Assembly (NCBI GenBank): GCA_026391655.1
Contig: JAPLDR010000061.1
Location: forward strand, 1-62,844
Source of the DNA: Bacteroidia bacterium
GTDB lineage: Bacteria > Bacteroidota > Bacteroidia > Bacteroidales > Prolixibacteraceae
Length of the DNA: 62,844 nucleotides
Direction of reading: 5' to 3'
Shown: positions 16,820-26,481 of the stretch, one piece after another
Layout of the letters: every line of letters begins with the position of its first letter
Position numbering within the stretch: the stretch's first letter is position 1
Program-made: the position numbers and the translations under genes
The notes under the pieces: model-generated
Seen by the model: only the letters and a program-made list of their open reading frames with translations
Told to the model about the DNA's origin: nothing
Database searches by the model: none

Positions 16820-16850
16820 CGTTAATAAATTATTCAAGCTAAAATTGAAC

Positions 16851-18533
16851 CTATTTTTTCTTGAGCCATATTTCTTCCATCGCTTCGAGGGTTTTTCCTT
16901 TGGTTTCGGGAACCATTTTCCAGACAAATACTGCCGACAAAATGCCCATGACACCATAAATCCAATACGAGAAACCATGATTAAACTGGTTAGTTAACCA
17001 TATATTGTCGTTCATCATCGGGAAAGTCAGCGAAACGATCCAGTTGGCAATCCATTGAGCGGCAACTGCAATCGACATGGCCGCACGGATGGAATTGGGG
17101 AATATTTCTGAAAGCAGAACCCAGCAAACCGGTCCCCAGCTCATGGCAAATGCTGCTGTATAGATCAACATAAATGCCAGTGCAGCATAACCCTGTAATG
17201 GTGTAAGCATACCACCTGTTTGTCCCATGAAAAAGGTAAAACCAAGAGCAAACATACTAATTCCCATTCCTATCGAACCAATAATCATCAGCGGTTTACG
17301 TCCGAATTTATCAACGGTCATAATTGCTACTACAGTGAATGCGAGGTTAACTGAACCAACAATAATGGTTTGCAGCAATGAACTGTCGGTTGAGGCGCCC
17401 ATATTCCGGAAGATATTTCCGGCGTAGTACAACACCACATTAATCCCAACAAACTGCTGAAAAACAGATAGCATTATTCCGACAAAGATCACGAGAAATC
17501 CGTATGACAGCCAGGGTGCATTTGCTTCATGCAGCGTCCCTTTGATTTCCTCAAGAATAACTGAAGCATCTTTGTCCCCGGCAATTTTTTTCAACACTTT
17601 TAAGGCTTTGTCTTCCTGTCCATTCAGCACGAGGAATCGGGGTGTCTCAGGAACAAAGAAGAGAAGAAGGATAAATATACCGGCAGGAATTGCTCCCGAA
17701 AGGAACATTAAACGCCATCCATCTGTAACGAGCCACTGATCATTGCCCTGTTTGGCAATAAAATAGTTGACAAAGTAAATAACCAACATTCCGAAAATTA
17801 TCGCAAACTGATTAAATGACACAAGCTTACCGCGAATATTTGCGGGAGCAATTTCGGCAATATACATAGGCGAAATCATCGAGGCCAAACCAACTCCGAT
17901 ACCACCAATGATACGGTAGATTACAAATGAATAGACATCGAGTGTACCAAAAATATTAAAAGCTTCGGGTTTCCATGCTCCAATGGCTGAAATAAAGAAG
18001 GCAACAGCAGCAATAAACAAACCGTTTTTACGTCCGAGTGCTCTCGAAATAAAACCAGCCACCGAACCTCCTATTACGCAGCCAATCAAGGCACTTGCAA
18101 TCACAAATCCTTTGATGGTGTCGACAGAACCTTTTAACGCTTCGGCATCAGTAGGAATCGCTTTCGAAATAAAACTAATGATCCAGACAGTTAAAATTGT
18201 GAGTATAATTCCACCGGCAATAAAGCCTTTCTTTTTTCCAAGTAATTTTACAATCTGCCCCGAAATGATACCAAACACGAGAAAGAGAACAAGTGCCATC
18301 ATGATTTTGTACTGCGTAATGATTTTTACCGCGTAATCAAAATTGGCAGGATCGGTGATTCGTGCAATGTAAAATTCGACCAGTGATTTTTCTGCTCCGT
18401 TTACAACTGCTGTATCATACCCAAACAGCAATCCACCCAGTGTAGCCACCAAAGTTAGCATCACAATGTACATTGGGTTTCCTTTCTGGAAGGAGCCCGA
18501 TGTTGATTTTGAAGATGTGTCAATAAATGCCAT
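16851..18533 (-). CDS. xylE: Sugar:H+ symporter of the MFS sugar-porter family (probable xylose transporter)
   Basis: A 560-residue twelve-helix transporter when started at the ATG at 18533 (MAFIDTSSKS). Sugar-porter signatures are clear: LGGLLFGYDTAVVNGAE in helix 1, IGVGLASMISPMYIAEIAP with a following RGKLVSFNQ loop, the FVPETPRFLV loop, FQQFVGINVVLYYAG in helix 7, and the C-terminal VPETKGKTLE. It is about 70 residues longer than E. coli XylE, mostly from an enlarged region after helix 1. Its place right after xylA, with 96 bases between, makes xylose the likely substrate. A hairpin at 16785-16819 follows the stop. Confidence 0.88.
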   Translation of the reverse strand: MAFIDTSSKSTSGSFQKGNPMYIVMLTLVATLGGLLFGYDTAVVNGAEKSLVEFYIARITDPANFDYAVKIITQYKIMMALVLFLVFGIISGQIVKLLGKKKGFIAGGIILTILTVWIISFISKAIPTDAEALKGSVDTIKGFVIASALIGCVIGGSVAGFISRALGRKNGLFIAAVAFFISAIGAWKPEAFNIFGTLDVYSFVIYRIIGGIGVGLASMISPMYIAEIAPANIRGKLVSFNQFAIIFGMLVIYFVNYFIAKQGNDQWLVTDGWRLMFLSGAIPAGIFILLLFFVPETPRFLVLNGQEDKALKVLKKIAGDKDASVILEEIKGTLHEANAPWLSYGFLVIFVGIMLSVFQQFVGINVVLYYAGNIFRNMGASTDSSLLQTIIVGSVNLAFTVVAIMTVDKFGRKPLMIIGSIGMGISMFALGFTFFMGQTGGMLTPLQGYAALAFMLIYTAAFAMSWGPVCWVLLSEIFPNSIRAAMSIAVAAQWIANWIVSLTFPMMNDNIWLTNQFNHGFSYWIYGVMGILSAVFVWKMVPETKGKTLEAMEEIWLKKK

Positions 18534-18629
18534 AAGTACCGTTGTTAGTTTTTGATGAGAATGATAAAACAAACCGAAATCAGGATTTCCCCTTTATTCC
18601 GGTTTGCATTATGAATAAAATTGATTCTA

Positions 18630-19955
18630 TCAGATATAGAAATTAATCAATTGTTCGAATTTCTCCTGCTTTCCGCTGGTTTGTATTGGTTCGCCAACTT
18701 CCGCGGCTATTTCGCGAAGGTTTTCGAAAGTCAGTTTACCGGCTTCGAATTCAGCTCCTTTACCACCATCGTAAGAACTGTAACGCTCTTTTCTTAGTTT
18801 AAGATAATCAGACTCTTTTAAGAGTTTATCCGCAATGACCAATGCCCTTGCAAAAACATCCATACCCGAAACATGGGCGATAAAGATGTCTTCAAGATCG
18901 GATGAATTGCGACGTGTTTTGGCATCGAAGTTAATTCCACCTGTTTTGAATCCACCGGCCTGAATAATTTCAATCATCGCTTCGGTCACTTCGTAAACAT
19001 TTGTAGGGAACTCATCTGTATCCCAGCCATTCTGATAATCACCTTTGTTGGCATCGATTGATCCGAATACTCCGGCATCGGCGGCCATACGTAACTCGTG
19101 TGAAAAGGAGTGGCCTGCCAAAGTAGCATGATTAACTTCGATATTCATCCTGAAATCTTTTTCAAGTCCGAACTGATGAAGGAATCCAATAACTGTCTGC
19201 GTATCGAAATCATACTGATGTTTCATTGGTTCCATGGGTTTAGGCTCAATCAGGAATGATCCTTTGAATCCTTGCTTACGTGCATAATCGCGTGCCATCT
19301 GCAGAAAACGACCAAGGTGTTCAAGTTCCCTTTTTGTATTGGTATTGTGAAGGCTCATATACCCTTCGCGACCACCCCAGAATACATAGTTTGTACCACC
19401 CAATGCAATAGTAGCATCAATCGCATTCTTTACCTGAACAGCTGCATTGGTTAATGCACTGAAATCGGGATTTGTTGATGCTCCGTTCATATAACGGGGA
19501 TTCGAGAATACATTGGCTGTACCCCAAAGCAGCTGAACACCTGAATCTTCCTGCATCTTTAACATCACTGGAACAGCCCGACTCATCCTCTTTTCAATTT
19601 CAAATACAGTACCATCACCTACAATATCCGTGTCGTGGAAACAGTAAAACGGGGCACCAATTTTTGTGATGAACTCGAAAGCTGCATCAAGTTTATTGAA
19701 AGCTCCCTCCATTTTATCGGCTACGCCAACCCATGGGAATTTTTTTGTACCTGGACCAAAAGGATCGCCACCGTCGCCGCAGAAGGTGTGCCAGTAAGCA
19801 ACCGCAAAACGCAAATGATCCTTCATGGTCTTGCCTTTGATCATTCTTGTTTCGTCGTACCATTTAAAAGCTAGTGGATTCCGTGATTCAACGCCTTCAA
19901 ATTTAATTTTCCCTATTCCGGGGAAATACTCTTTTTTTCCAATAAATGCATCCAT
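18630..19955 (-). CDS. xylA: Xylose isomerase
   Basis: Converts D-xylose to D-xylulose with two divalent metal ions in a TIM-barrel tetramer. The 441-residue length fits the class II family. Catalytic H107 and D110 sit in CFHDTDI; metal-binding residues are in [10 protein letters not shown] (about 235-244), [18 protein letters not shown] (about 272-289, with the metal-binding glutamate and histidine), and the C-terminal [11 protein letters not shown] stretch. It lies between xylB (81 bases upstream) and the transporter, all on the minus strand. Confidence 0.97.
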   Translation of the reverse strand: MDAFIGKKEYFPGIGKIKFEGVESRNPLAFKWYDETRMIKGKTMKDHLRFAVAYWHTFCGDGGDPFGPGTKKFPWVGVADKMEGAFNKLDAAFEFITKIGAPFYCFHDTDIVGDGTVFEIEKRMSRAVPVMLKMQEDSGVQLLWGTANVFSNPRYMNGASTNPDFSALTNAAVQVKNAIDATIALGGTNYVFWGGREGYMSLHNTNTKRELEHLGRFLQMARDYARKQGFKGSFLIEPKPMEPMKHQYDFDTQTVIGFLHQFGLEKDFRMNIEVNHATLAGHSFSHELRMAADAGVFGSIDANKGDYQNGWDTDEFPTNVYEVTEAMIEIIQAGGFKTGGINFDAKTRRNSSDLEDIFIAHVSGMDVFARALVIADKLLKESDYLKLRKERYSSYDGGKGAEFEAGKLTFENLREIAAEVGEPIQTSGKQEKFEQLINFYI

Positions 19956-20036
19956 AACTAATTCTATTTTATTAATTTAACAAACGATAATGAATTTAAA
20001 TTTCAACTTTGCAAAACATCAATTTGAATTAACAGT

Positions 20037-21521
20037 TTATATGAATTTCTGCAGGTTTTCTTCCCACAGTTGATAAGCCTGATTAATCCGGTCCTTCTCA
20101 TTCAGATCAGGTTCAATGCTCTCCAACTTTTTCAAACCAGAGAACGCTTCGGCAAATGAGGCATAATATCCTGAACCTACTCCGGCTCCGCGTGCAGCTC
20201 CTGCTGCGCCATCGGTATTGTACAATTCAATTGAAACACCTGCAATATTGGCCAGCGTTTCGCGGAAAACAGGACTCAGGAACATATTGGCTTTACCGGC
20301 TCTGATCACTTTCGCATCAATTCCGATTCCTTTCAGAATATCCATCCCATATTTAAACGAGAAAACAATCCCTTCCTGAGCTGCCCTGAAAAGATGTCCC
20401 TGACTATGCCGGTTAAAGTCGATGCCACAAATCTGAGCACCAATGTTTTTATTTCCGAGAACACGTTCAGCACCGTTTCCGAAAGGAAGTATGGAAATGC
20501 CTTCTGAACCTGTTGGTATTGCCGCTGCCAACTCGTTCATTTGCTCATAAGAATAGCTCTTGTTCCCGATATTCTTATTTAGCCATGAATTCAGAATGCC
20601 TGTACCGTTGATGCAAAGCAAGACACCTAAACGATTTTTGGCAGCCGAATGATTGACATGAGCAAAAGTGTTTACGCGCGACTGCGGATCGTATTTTACC
20701 TCGCCGCTTACGCCGTAAACAACACCCGAAGTTCCGGCAGTTGCAGCAATTTCACCGGGATTCAAAACATTAAGCGACAATGCATTGTTAGGCTGATCAC
20801 CTGCCCTGTAAGAAACAGGAATTCCTGGTTTTAATCCAAGGTCAGTGGCAATCTTTGCTGAAACATGCCCCTGAATTCCAAATGTATCCACGAGTTCAGG
20901 AATCAACTCCTTACGAAAACCATAATATCCGAGAACAAGATCCGAGACTTCGTTTTTCCTGAAGTCCCAAAACATCCCTTCAGACAGACCGGAAGCTGTA
21001 GTCCGGATTTCGCCGGTTAATTTCATCGCAATATAGTCGCCCGGCAACATTATTTTATCAATCTTTTTGTAGACAGATGGTTCGTTATCCTTCACCCATT
21101 TCAGCTTCGAAGCGGTAAAATTTCCGGGAGAATTCAACAAAGCATTCAGACACTTTTCGTTGCCTATCTCATTGAAGGCTTTATTCCCGATTTCGGTGGC
21201 CCTGCTATCACACCAGATAATGGAAGGACGTAGTACATTTTGCTGTTTATCAACAACAACCAATCCGTGCATCTGATAGGAGATTCCTACTGCAATAATT
21301 TCATTACGCGATACCTTAGCTAATGACTTGGCTTCGAGAATAGCCAGTTTAAGATTCTCCCACCAGAGTTCGGGTTGCTGCTCTGCCCAGCCGGACTGTT
21401 TGGCGGTTATGTTCATTTCACTTTTGGGGTAAAAGGATGATCCTGCGATCCCGCCTGTTTCGCCGTTCAGGATGGAAGCCTTCACCGAAGAACTTCCAAT
21501 GTCAATTCCTAATAGATACAT
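20037..21521 (-). CDS. xylB: Xylulokinase
   Basis: Phosphorylates D-xylulose to D-xylulose 5-phosphate with ATP, feeding the pentose phosphate pathway. The 494-residue FGGY kinase has LGIDIGSSSVKASIL at the N-terminus (phosphate-binding loop of the actin-like fold), the MHGLVVVD segment near residues 89-96, the substrate-binding IWCDSRA near 107-113, and the second-domain GDQPNNALSLNVLNPGEIAATAGTSG region near 240-265 (given here by position; key residues D241 and the GTSG turn). It follows the GntR-type regulator by 54 bases and precedes xylA. Confidence 0.94.
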   Translation of the reverse strand: MYLLGIDIGSSSVKASILNGETGGIAGSSFYPKSEMNITAKQSGWAEQQPELWWENLKLAILEAKSLAKVSRNEIIAVGISYQMHGLVVVDKQQNVLRPSIIWCDSRATEIGNKAFNEIGNEKCLNALLNSPGNFTASKLKWVKDNEPSVYKKIDKIMLPGDYIAMKLTGEIRTTASGLSEGMFWDFRKNEVSDLVLGYYGFRKELIPELVDTFGIQGHVSAKIATDLGLKPGIPVSYRAGDQPNNALSLNVLNPGEIAATAGTSGVVYGVSGEVKYDPQSRVNTFAHVNHSAAKNRLGVLLCINGTGILNSWLNKNIGNKSYSYEQMNELAAAIPTGSEGISILPFGNGAERVLGNKNIGAQICGIDFNRHSQGHLFRAAQEGIVFSFKYGMDILKGIGIDAKVIRAGKANMFLSPVFRETLANIAGVSIELYNTDGAAGAARGAGVGSGYYASFAEAFSGLKKLESIEPDLNEKDRINQAYQLWEENLQKFI

Positions 21522-21575
21522 ATCGGTTTGTAATTCAAAATTTATAAATAAAACTGTTCTGTTGTGTCATGATCA

Positions 21576-22571
21576 TTAAAGCGATTCACGGATAATCAAT
21601 TCGGTGGGAACAAGGAAGTCAAGCTTTGCATTGTTTAAAGCAAATTCTGCTGCTTTTTGTCCCATCAATTTGAAATCGGTCGAAATGACGGTAATTCCTT
21701 CCGCAATGAACTTCTTCATCGGAGTATCGTTGTACGACAGGATTCCAAAATCGTCCCGTAGCCTGAATTTCTTACTGTGGGCCTGCTCCAAAATTGCTGC
21801 AAGATCAATATCCTCAAAAACCATGTAAACTTTTCCAATCTGGATATCGAGATCAGCAATGTCATATATTATACTGAATTTCATGTTATTATCATCACAG
21901 AACCGATTAACATTTTCAACCGATTCAAATGGATGAAAAGTATACTCCGGATAAACACAAACGACCTCGTTGTACTTCCTGAGTAAGTGCCATCCGGAAG
22001 CTAAACAATGATAAACCGATTCACCAAAATCCTGGTAAACCTTTGCCTGGCCAACTTTGGAATATATTTGCCAGTCGATAAGAAGCAGTTTATCAGGATC
22101 AATTTCGTTTATAATTCCTGGAATATCAGGATGATTGAAATTCATGATGATGTAAGAATTGAACTTCCCGATGCTATTGCGGATAATTGATTCGAACAGA
22201 TCGAAGTTATAATGGTGGAAATTAATATCAACCATCACATTACGGGGTAAACTCTGTTTGAAGGAGTTATAAAGTACCTCTTTATAAGCTTTAAAGGTAT
22301 CGAGAAAAAGAAACACCTGCTTCTGAGAGCGGGTTACAAAATAACCCTTGTTCGGGATTGACTCAACAATTCCCCGCCTTTTCAGTTCTGAATAACTCTT
22401 AAATACCGTATCGCGCGATAAACCAGATTCTTTCATTAAGTCGTTCACCGATGGCAACGCATCGCCTTCGCGAAGCATCTTAAAATTGATGGAACGGATT
22501 AAAGCATCAACAAGCTGTTGAATTTTCGATATTCCTGAATCTAAATTAGGTTTAAAACTGAATTTCTTCAT
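21576..22571 (-). CDS. GntR-type regulator with periplasmic-binding-like effector domain, probable xylose regulator
   Basis: A 331-residue protein. The first 75 residues are a GntR winged helix (LREGDALPSVNDLMKESG, LSRDTVFKSYSELKRRG, NKGYFVTR). The rest looks like the sugar-binding LacI/periplasmic-binding fold, ending in ISTDFKLMGQKAAEFALN, a phrase common to such sensors. In Bacteroidota this domain pairing replaces LacI or AraC regulators for pentoses. Its place at the head of xylB-xylA-transporter indicates control of this operon, probably relieved by xylose or xylulose. Ligand and operator are not visible. A -7-like element (TAAGTTTG on the minus strand, 22618-22611) lies 39 bases upstream. 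Confidence 0.85.
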   Translation of the reverse strand: MKKFSFKPNLDSGISKIQQLVDALIRSINFKMLREGDALPSVNDLMKESGLSRDTVFKSYSELKRRGIVESIPNKGYFVTRSQKQVFLFLDTFKAYKEVLYNSFKQSLPRNVMVDINFHHYNFDLFESIIRNSIGKFNSYIIMNFNHPDIPGIINEIDPDKLLLIDWQIYSKVGQAKVYQDFGESVYHCLASGWHLLRKYNEVVCVYPEYTFHPFESVENVNRFCDDNNMKFSIIYDIADLDIQIGKVYMVFEDIDLAAILEQAHSKKFRLRDDFGILSYNDTPMKKFIAEGITVISTDFKLMGQKAAEFALNNAKLDFLVPTELIIRESL

Positions 22572-22610
22572 GACAAAAACTATCGGCTCATCTGTTCTGA
22601 TCCGTTCTGC

Positions 22611-22618
22611 AAACTTAA
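22611..22618 (-). promoter_or_regulatory. -7 promoter element of the xylose operon
   Basis: Read on the minus strand this is TAAGTTTG, matching TAnnTTTG, 39 bases before the ATG of the GntR-type regulator. No -33 box at usual spacing. Confidence 0.35.
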
Positions 22619-22768
22619 TCTTTTATTTATGCCTCAGATTTATTTTTTTGATGTTATTAAACATGTATAATCACAATTCAGTCCAATCCGCCAGCCAAAT
22701 ATTGTTTTGAACTTAACGCAGACAAATCTGTTATATATTAACCATCATCTCGATTAATATAAGCTGCC

Positions 22769-23542
22769 ATGCAAAATCTTAACTTGAGGCGAATACTAAT
22801 AATTTTGTTGATTTTAAAGAGTTTAGGAGACAGTGCCAAGGGACAGGATAATCCCAAAACAAGCGGAAAATCTGTTTTTATCACTGGGATTACTTACGAC
22901 AGCAAAACGTTGGAACCACTATCGAACACTAATTTCAGAGTCAATCGTAAAAGCAGTTATGCCACCAATGAATTGGGTCGTTTTTCGTTTTTTGGATCCC
23001 CGCACGATACCGTAGTTTTTACTTACATGGGATACCAGCCTACCAGACTCATCGTGCCCGACACGCTAAAATCAGAAGAGTATGTCGTGGGTGTTTTTAT
23101 GTATGAACAAACAATAAAATTAGCAGAGATCATTATTTTGCCAAGGATTGCTTCAAAGTCAATCATCATTACTCCAGTTGCGACGGATCAAAAAACAATG
23201 GATATCGCACAGAATCATGCCAATAACGCTGTTGTAAAAGGTTTAACACAGTCGGTAAAGGTTTACGATGCCGATATGAATGCCAAAAAGACTATGCGAA
23301 CCAATCAAATGCGAATCGAATACAAAGGGATGCTGGTTTCACCTGAAAACTCTCTGGGGTTGTCAACCCAAAGTTATAAGACTTATCATATGCTCTATGG
23401 TTCACCAATTATAACTTCAGGCAGCACTGCTAAAGCGATGATATCGAATAGTGAAAGTGCAATTTTGCTGGAACATTTCGAAGCCGCTAAAAGATTAATT
23501 CTTCAACCTGAGACAGCAACTGACACGTCTGGCACTCCGTAA
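22769..23542 (+). CDS. Exported protein with CarboxypepD regulatory-like domain
   Basis: A 257-residue protein with an N-terminal signal peptide (RILIILLILKSLGDSAKGQ, cleavage about residue 25). Residues 35-115 form a CarboxypepD_reg-like beta sandwich: FITGITYDSKTLEPLSNTNF, then GRFSFFGSPHDTVVFTYMGY, the domain usually found at the N-terminus of TonB-dependent receptors. Here no receptor barrel follows; the remaining 140 residues are not recognised. Likely a periplasmic or outer-membrane-associated protein. It is divergent from the xylose regulator and convergent with a DUF2461 gene. Confidence 0.7.
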   Translation: MQNLNLRRILIILLILKSLGDSAKGQDNPKTSGKSVFITGITYDSKTLEPLSNTNFRVNRKSSYATNELGRFSFFGSPHDTVVFTYMGYQPTRLIVPDTLKSEEYVVGVFMYEQTIKLAEIIILPRIASKSIIITPVATDQKTMDIAQNHANNAVVKGLTQSVKVYDADMNAKKTMRTNQMRIEYKGMLVSPENSLGLSTQSYKTYHMLYGSPIITSGSTAKAMISNSESAILLEHFEAAKRLILQPETATDTSGTP

Positions 23543-23823
23543 AAATGAGGGAGAGAGGGAGCGAGAGAGGGACGGAGAGATTCAGTTCTAATGTATTGAT
23601 CTCATATTGAGATAGATAAGATAATTATATAATTGACGACATCCCGACAAAAATTTATTCCGGAAATGAAAATATCCTTTTAACGCTGTCATATGCTCCA
23701 GAGGAGCAGTATATTGGTAGAAAAAAGAATACCCCACAACAAAAGGCGCAGCCGGAGAGCCTATACAAAGATGAGAGGTTCTCTGCGCCGCAATGAAAAG
23801 AGGGAGAGAGGGAGTTTGAGAAG
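23541..23823. repeat. Convergent gap with two polypurine tracts and composite repeat copy D
   Basis: The 313-base gap has GAGGGAGAGAGGGAG-type tracts at 23541-23580 and 23794-23823. Between them (23691-23795) lie the palindrome TGCTCCAGAGGAGCA followed by ATATTGGTAG, then GGCGCAGCCGG and TCTGCGCCGC, the GCGCC module shared with copies A-C. No gene is seen. Confidence 0.6.
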
Positions 23824-23855
23824 ATCAATGCAAAGTGCAGAGACAGATAGTATTT

Positions 23856-24518
23856 TCAGATTATATTTTCATCGACGGCCTTGTTAAGATAGCGGTTAAG
23901 CGGGTAGATTATTTTAAAGACCTCAATTGCTTTTGTCAAAAAATCTGAAGCATACAACTCCGATTCCTCAACCCTGTGTCCAAATGCATAATTGCGGTTT
24001 TTGATCAAATCAAGATGTTCCCAATCTTTCGGATACCCTTTTGGTGCTGTTTTTAGCTTATCGGAATACTCCACTGTATATGTTGATTTAAAATCCTTGT
24101 TCTCAATTAATTCAATGTAATTCTGCGGATGATAGTAGATTTCCTGCCGGATAGCATAAAGGTATTCCGGAGGGGGCATATAAATTCCTCCCGAAAGGAA
24201 ACACTCGCCTGGTTGCATATGAAGGTAGTAACCGGCAAAGCCCGATTTCCGTCCTCCGCGCGCAATGAAGCAGCCGTAATTTGATTTAAATGGCCGTTTG
24301 TCGTTCGAAAAGCGGACATCACGAAAAATCCGGAATACACAATCTTTGGGATTCAACGCCGGAATCTCTGCATCGAATTGTCTTATTTCGTGAATCAGCA
24401 GCTCCGCAACCGAAAGAAATTTTTTGCGCGTTACGTCGTACCGGACTCTGTTCAGCTCGAACCATTCTCGTGTGTTATTGGCTTCAAGATCTTTAAGGAA
24501 ATCGAGTATCTCTTTCAT
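23856..24518 (-). CDS. DUF2461 family protein (TIGR02453)
   Basis: A 220-residue protein of a widely conserved but uncharacterised family. The family features are visible: FLKDLEANNTREWFELNRVRY at the start, RIFRDVRFSNDKRPFKSNYG (about residues 63-82), and YLHMQPGECFLSGGIYMPP (about 98-116). The family is thought to be cytosolic; no enzymatic role is established. It stands alone on the minus strand between an exported protein gene and ispD. Confidence 0.92.
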   Translation of the reverse strand: MKEILDFLKDLEANNTREWFELNRVRYDVTRKKFLSVAELLIHEIRQFDAEIPALNPKDCVFRIFRDVRFSNDKRPFKSNYGCFIARGGRKSGFAGYYLHMQPGECFLSGGIYMPPPEYLYAIRQEIYYHPQNYIELIENKDFKSTYTVEYSDKLKTAPKGYPKDWEHLDLIKNRNYAFGHRVEESELYASDFLTKAIEVFKIIYPLNRYLNKAVDENII

Positions 24519-24687
24519 TGTTAAGGAAATAAAAATTGTTTATACGAAAAGTAATGACTGATCATCTGTTTGTAAAATCGTCATTTCTGTAAGAAAACTT
24601 CATTTTTAGTCAATCCAGGTTAATTGCCCCTTTAAATGCTAATTCAAAAATACCTGAAATCTGTTAACAAACTTTCAAATGGTTCCC

Positions 24688-24695
24688 TATTTTTG
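24688..24695 (+). promoter_or_regulatory. -7 promoter element before ispD
   Basis: TATTTTTG matches TAnnTTTG, 109 bases before the ispD ATG, leaving a leader of about 100 bases. Confidence 0.4.
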
Positions 24696-24715
24696 TAAGA
24701 AATTCGTATTCACTT

Positions 24716-24808
24716 ATGAAACGAGCATGTTCGCTAAACACAAACACGGATAAAAAACTCACATGCGAGTTCCATCCGGCAATTAAAAAACAAATTATTT
24801 TCGGATGA
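24716..24808 (+). CDS. Possible 30-codon upstream ORF overlapping ispD
   Basis: An ATG-started frame of 30 codons in the ispD leader ends in TGA at 24806-24808, so its stop overlaps the ispD start as ATGA. The peptide begins MKRACSLNTNTDKK and has no recognised domain or clear ribosome binding site. The exact overlap suggests translational coupling, but a chance frame cannot be excluded. Confidence 0.3.
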   Translation: MKRACSLNTNTDKKLTCEFHPAIKKQIIFG

Positions 24809-25473
24809 AAAATTGTTGCATAATAGTTGCCGGGGGAAATGGTTCGCGTATGGGGACCGAACTACCGAAACAGTTTCTGCCATTAAAAGGGAAGCCCGTT
24901 TTATTTCATACGATGCGAAATCTTCACAAATTTGATCGTGCGCTCAAGTTGATTCTTGTTCTTCCTGATGACGAAATCGTTACGTGGCAGAATCTTTGTA
25001 ATGAACATCGGTTTTATATTCCGCATTTGCTTATTGCCGGAGGTGAGACACGTTTTCAATCGGTTAAAAATGGGTTATCATTAACTTCCGGTTGTGAATT
25101 AATTGCAGTTCATGATGGTGTACGCCCATTGGTTAGCCACGAAACGCTTATACGATGCTTTAATTGTGCCGCAGAACATGGTACGGCTATCCCTGTTTTG
25201 CCTGCCAACGAATCCGTACGTGAAGGAAGTATGAGTAAATCAATCCCGGTTGATCGATCGCATTATTTTCTGGTACAAACACCCCAGATTTTTAAAGCTT
25301 CAATCCTAAAAGACAGCTATAATCAAAACTGGATTCCTGAATTTACGGATGATGCATCCGTGGTTGAGCACTCAGGAATTATCGTACAATTAGTGATGGG
25401 AAATCGTGAAAACATCAAGATTACCTTTCCTGAAGATCTTCGGATTGCAGAACTCTTTCTGAAAAAGAAATGA
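24805..25473 (+). CDS. ispD: 2-C-methyl-D-erythritol 4-phosphate cytidylyltransferase
   Basis: Third enzyme of the MEP isoprenoid pathway; joins CTP and methylerythritol 4-phosphate. The 222-residue length is normal. The nucleotide-binding loop reads IVAGGNGSRMGTELPKQFLPL (residues 7-27; key G10-G13, R15, K22), followed by GGETRFQSVKNGL (about 75-87), AVHDGVRPLVS (about 96-106), and the C-terminal NIKITFPEDL. No other MEP-pathway gene is adjacent. It is convergent with the cyclophilin gene. Confidence 0.96.
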   Translation: MKNCCIIVAGGNGSRMGTELPKQFLPLKGKPVLFHTMRNLHKFDRALKLILVLPDDEIVTWQNLCNEHRFYIPHLLIAGGETRFQSVKNGLSLTSGCELIAVHDGVRPLVSHETLIRCFNCAAEHGTAIPVLPANESVREGSMSKSIPVDRSHYFLVQTPQIFKASILKDSYNQNWIPEFTDDASVVEHSGIIVQLVMGNRENIKITFPEDLRIAELFLKKK

Positions 25474-25525
25474 TGTTCCCAAACCGCCTGAAGGGTCTGC
25501 AATTACTTCAAGGGTTTCCTTATAT

Positions 25526-26350
25526 TTAATCTTTAATCACCTTCATCTCCATTTTGAGGTCCTTCAGCGGCCGATCGTTAGGACCAGTTGGCTGAGCAGC
25601 AATAGAATCCAGAACTGACAATCCTTCGATGACTTCACCAAAAACAGTGTAATTTCCATCGAGATGCGGAGTTCCGCCAACTGTTGTATAAACCTGTTTT
25701 TGCTCTTCCGTCAATTTAAAAGGAGTTTTCTTTGCTTTCGCCATTGCTTCGGTTTGTAATTTTTCAATCATAATTGCAAAAGCAATCTGATTACCTGCTT
25801 GCTGGTAGAACTTCAAAGAATCTTCGTTGGCCATTGTGAGCTGGCGCATAAAGCTTTGAGCCAGTTTTTCATTCCCTTTTGCTTCGAGTGCCGGAAGATC
25901 GTTGGACGGAAATACAACTCCCTGTACGATATAGAATTGTGAACCGGAGGATTTTTTCCCGGGATTCGTCTGATCACCCTGGCGCGCTGCAGCTAAAGCC
26001 CCTTTTTTATGAAGGAGTTTTGAATTGATCTCGTTATCAATTTCATACCCGGGACCGCCATTCCCAAGTTTTTGATCCGGTGTTGCATTGCGTGTATCGG
26101 GATCACCACCCTGAATCATAAAATCCTGAATGACCCTGTGGAAAAGCAGCCCGTTGTAATACCCCTCTTTAGCCAGTTTCAGAAAATTATCGCGATGTTT
26201 CGGTGTCTCGTTATAGAGTGCCACCTTCATATCGCCGAATACTGTTTTTATCAATACAACCGGGCGTTTGTCCCCGTTATCCTGTGCATTACCGCATGCT
26301 ACTAAAAACATGGTGGCTAACACAAAGCCTCCTTTTAATAGTTTGTTCAT
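25526..26350 (-). CDS. Cyclophilin-type peptidyl-prolyl isomerase, lipoprotein
   Basis: A 274-residue exported prolyl isomerase that helps fold envelope proteins. A lipoprotein signal ends in LVACG (cysteine at residue 19). The cyclophilin core has GLLFHRVIQDFMIQGGDPDT (about residues 68-87, catalytic-site arginine in FHRV), SGSQFYIV (about 135-142) and the late YTVFGEVIEGLSVLDSIA. An inserted helical stretch of about 75 residues (about 147-220) separates core strands, as in other Bacteroidota homologues. It faces ispD tail to tail and is divergent from cysS. Confidence 0.93.
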   Translation of the reverse strand: MNKLLKGGFVLATMFLVACGNAQDNGDKRPVVLIKTVFGDMKVALYNETPKHRDNFLKLAKEGYYNGLLFHRVIQDFMIQGGDPDTRNATPDQKLGNGGPGYEIDNEINSKLLHKKGALAAARQGDQTNPGKKSSGSQFYIVQGVVFPSNDLPALEAKGNEKLAQSFMRQLTMANEDSLKFYQQAGNQIAFAIMIEKLQTEAMAKAKKTPFKLTEEQKQVYTTVGGTPHLDGNYTVFGEVIEGLSVLDSIAAQPTGPNDRPLKDLKMEMKVIKD

Positions 26351-26447
26351 AGTTAACTGTTCTTTGTTGCCAAAGATAAGAAAAGGTTATGGTAACAGCA
26401 TTCGTACAGGTATTCCCCTTATAAAATATTAATAAGCTGATTTTTTT

Positions 26448-26455
26448 TAATTTTG
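26448..26455 (+). promoter_or_regulatory. -7 promoter element before cysS
   Basis: TAATTTTG matches TAnnTTTG, 26 bases before the cysS ATG. No clear -33 box. Confidence 0.4.
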
Positions 26456-26481
26456 TCCTTTAGTTTGAAAAAACAAAGAAG

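Larger units (their letters stand above)
15694..16850. other. 1.16-kb gap without a convincing gene, repeat-rich
   Basis: This stretch separates the xylose transporter gene from the MDR dehydrogenase. It holds palindromic TTGACTTGTTCA-type copies (15808-15833, 16221-16241, 16254-16302), two GCGCC-type modules (15877-15923, 16054-16186), and a terminator-like hairpin at 16785-16819. An open frame of 88 codons at 16387-16653 shows no recognisable domain or ribosome binding site. Its size suggests lost genes or repeat accretion. Confidence 0.6.
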
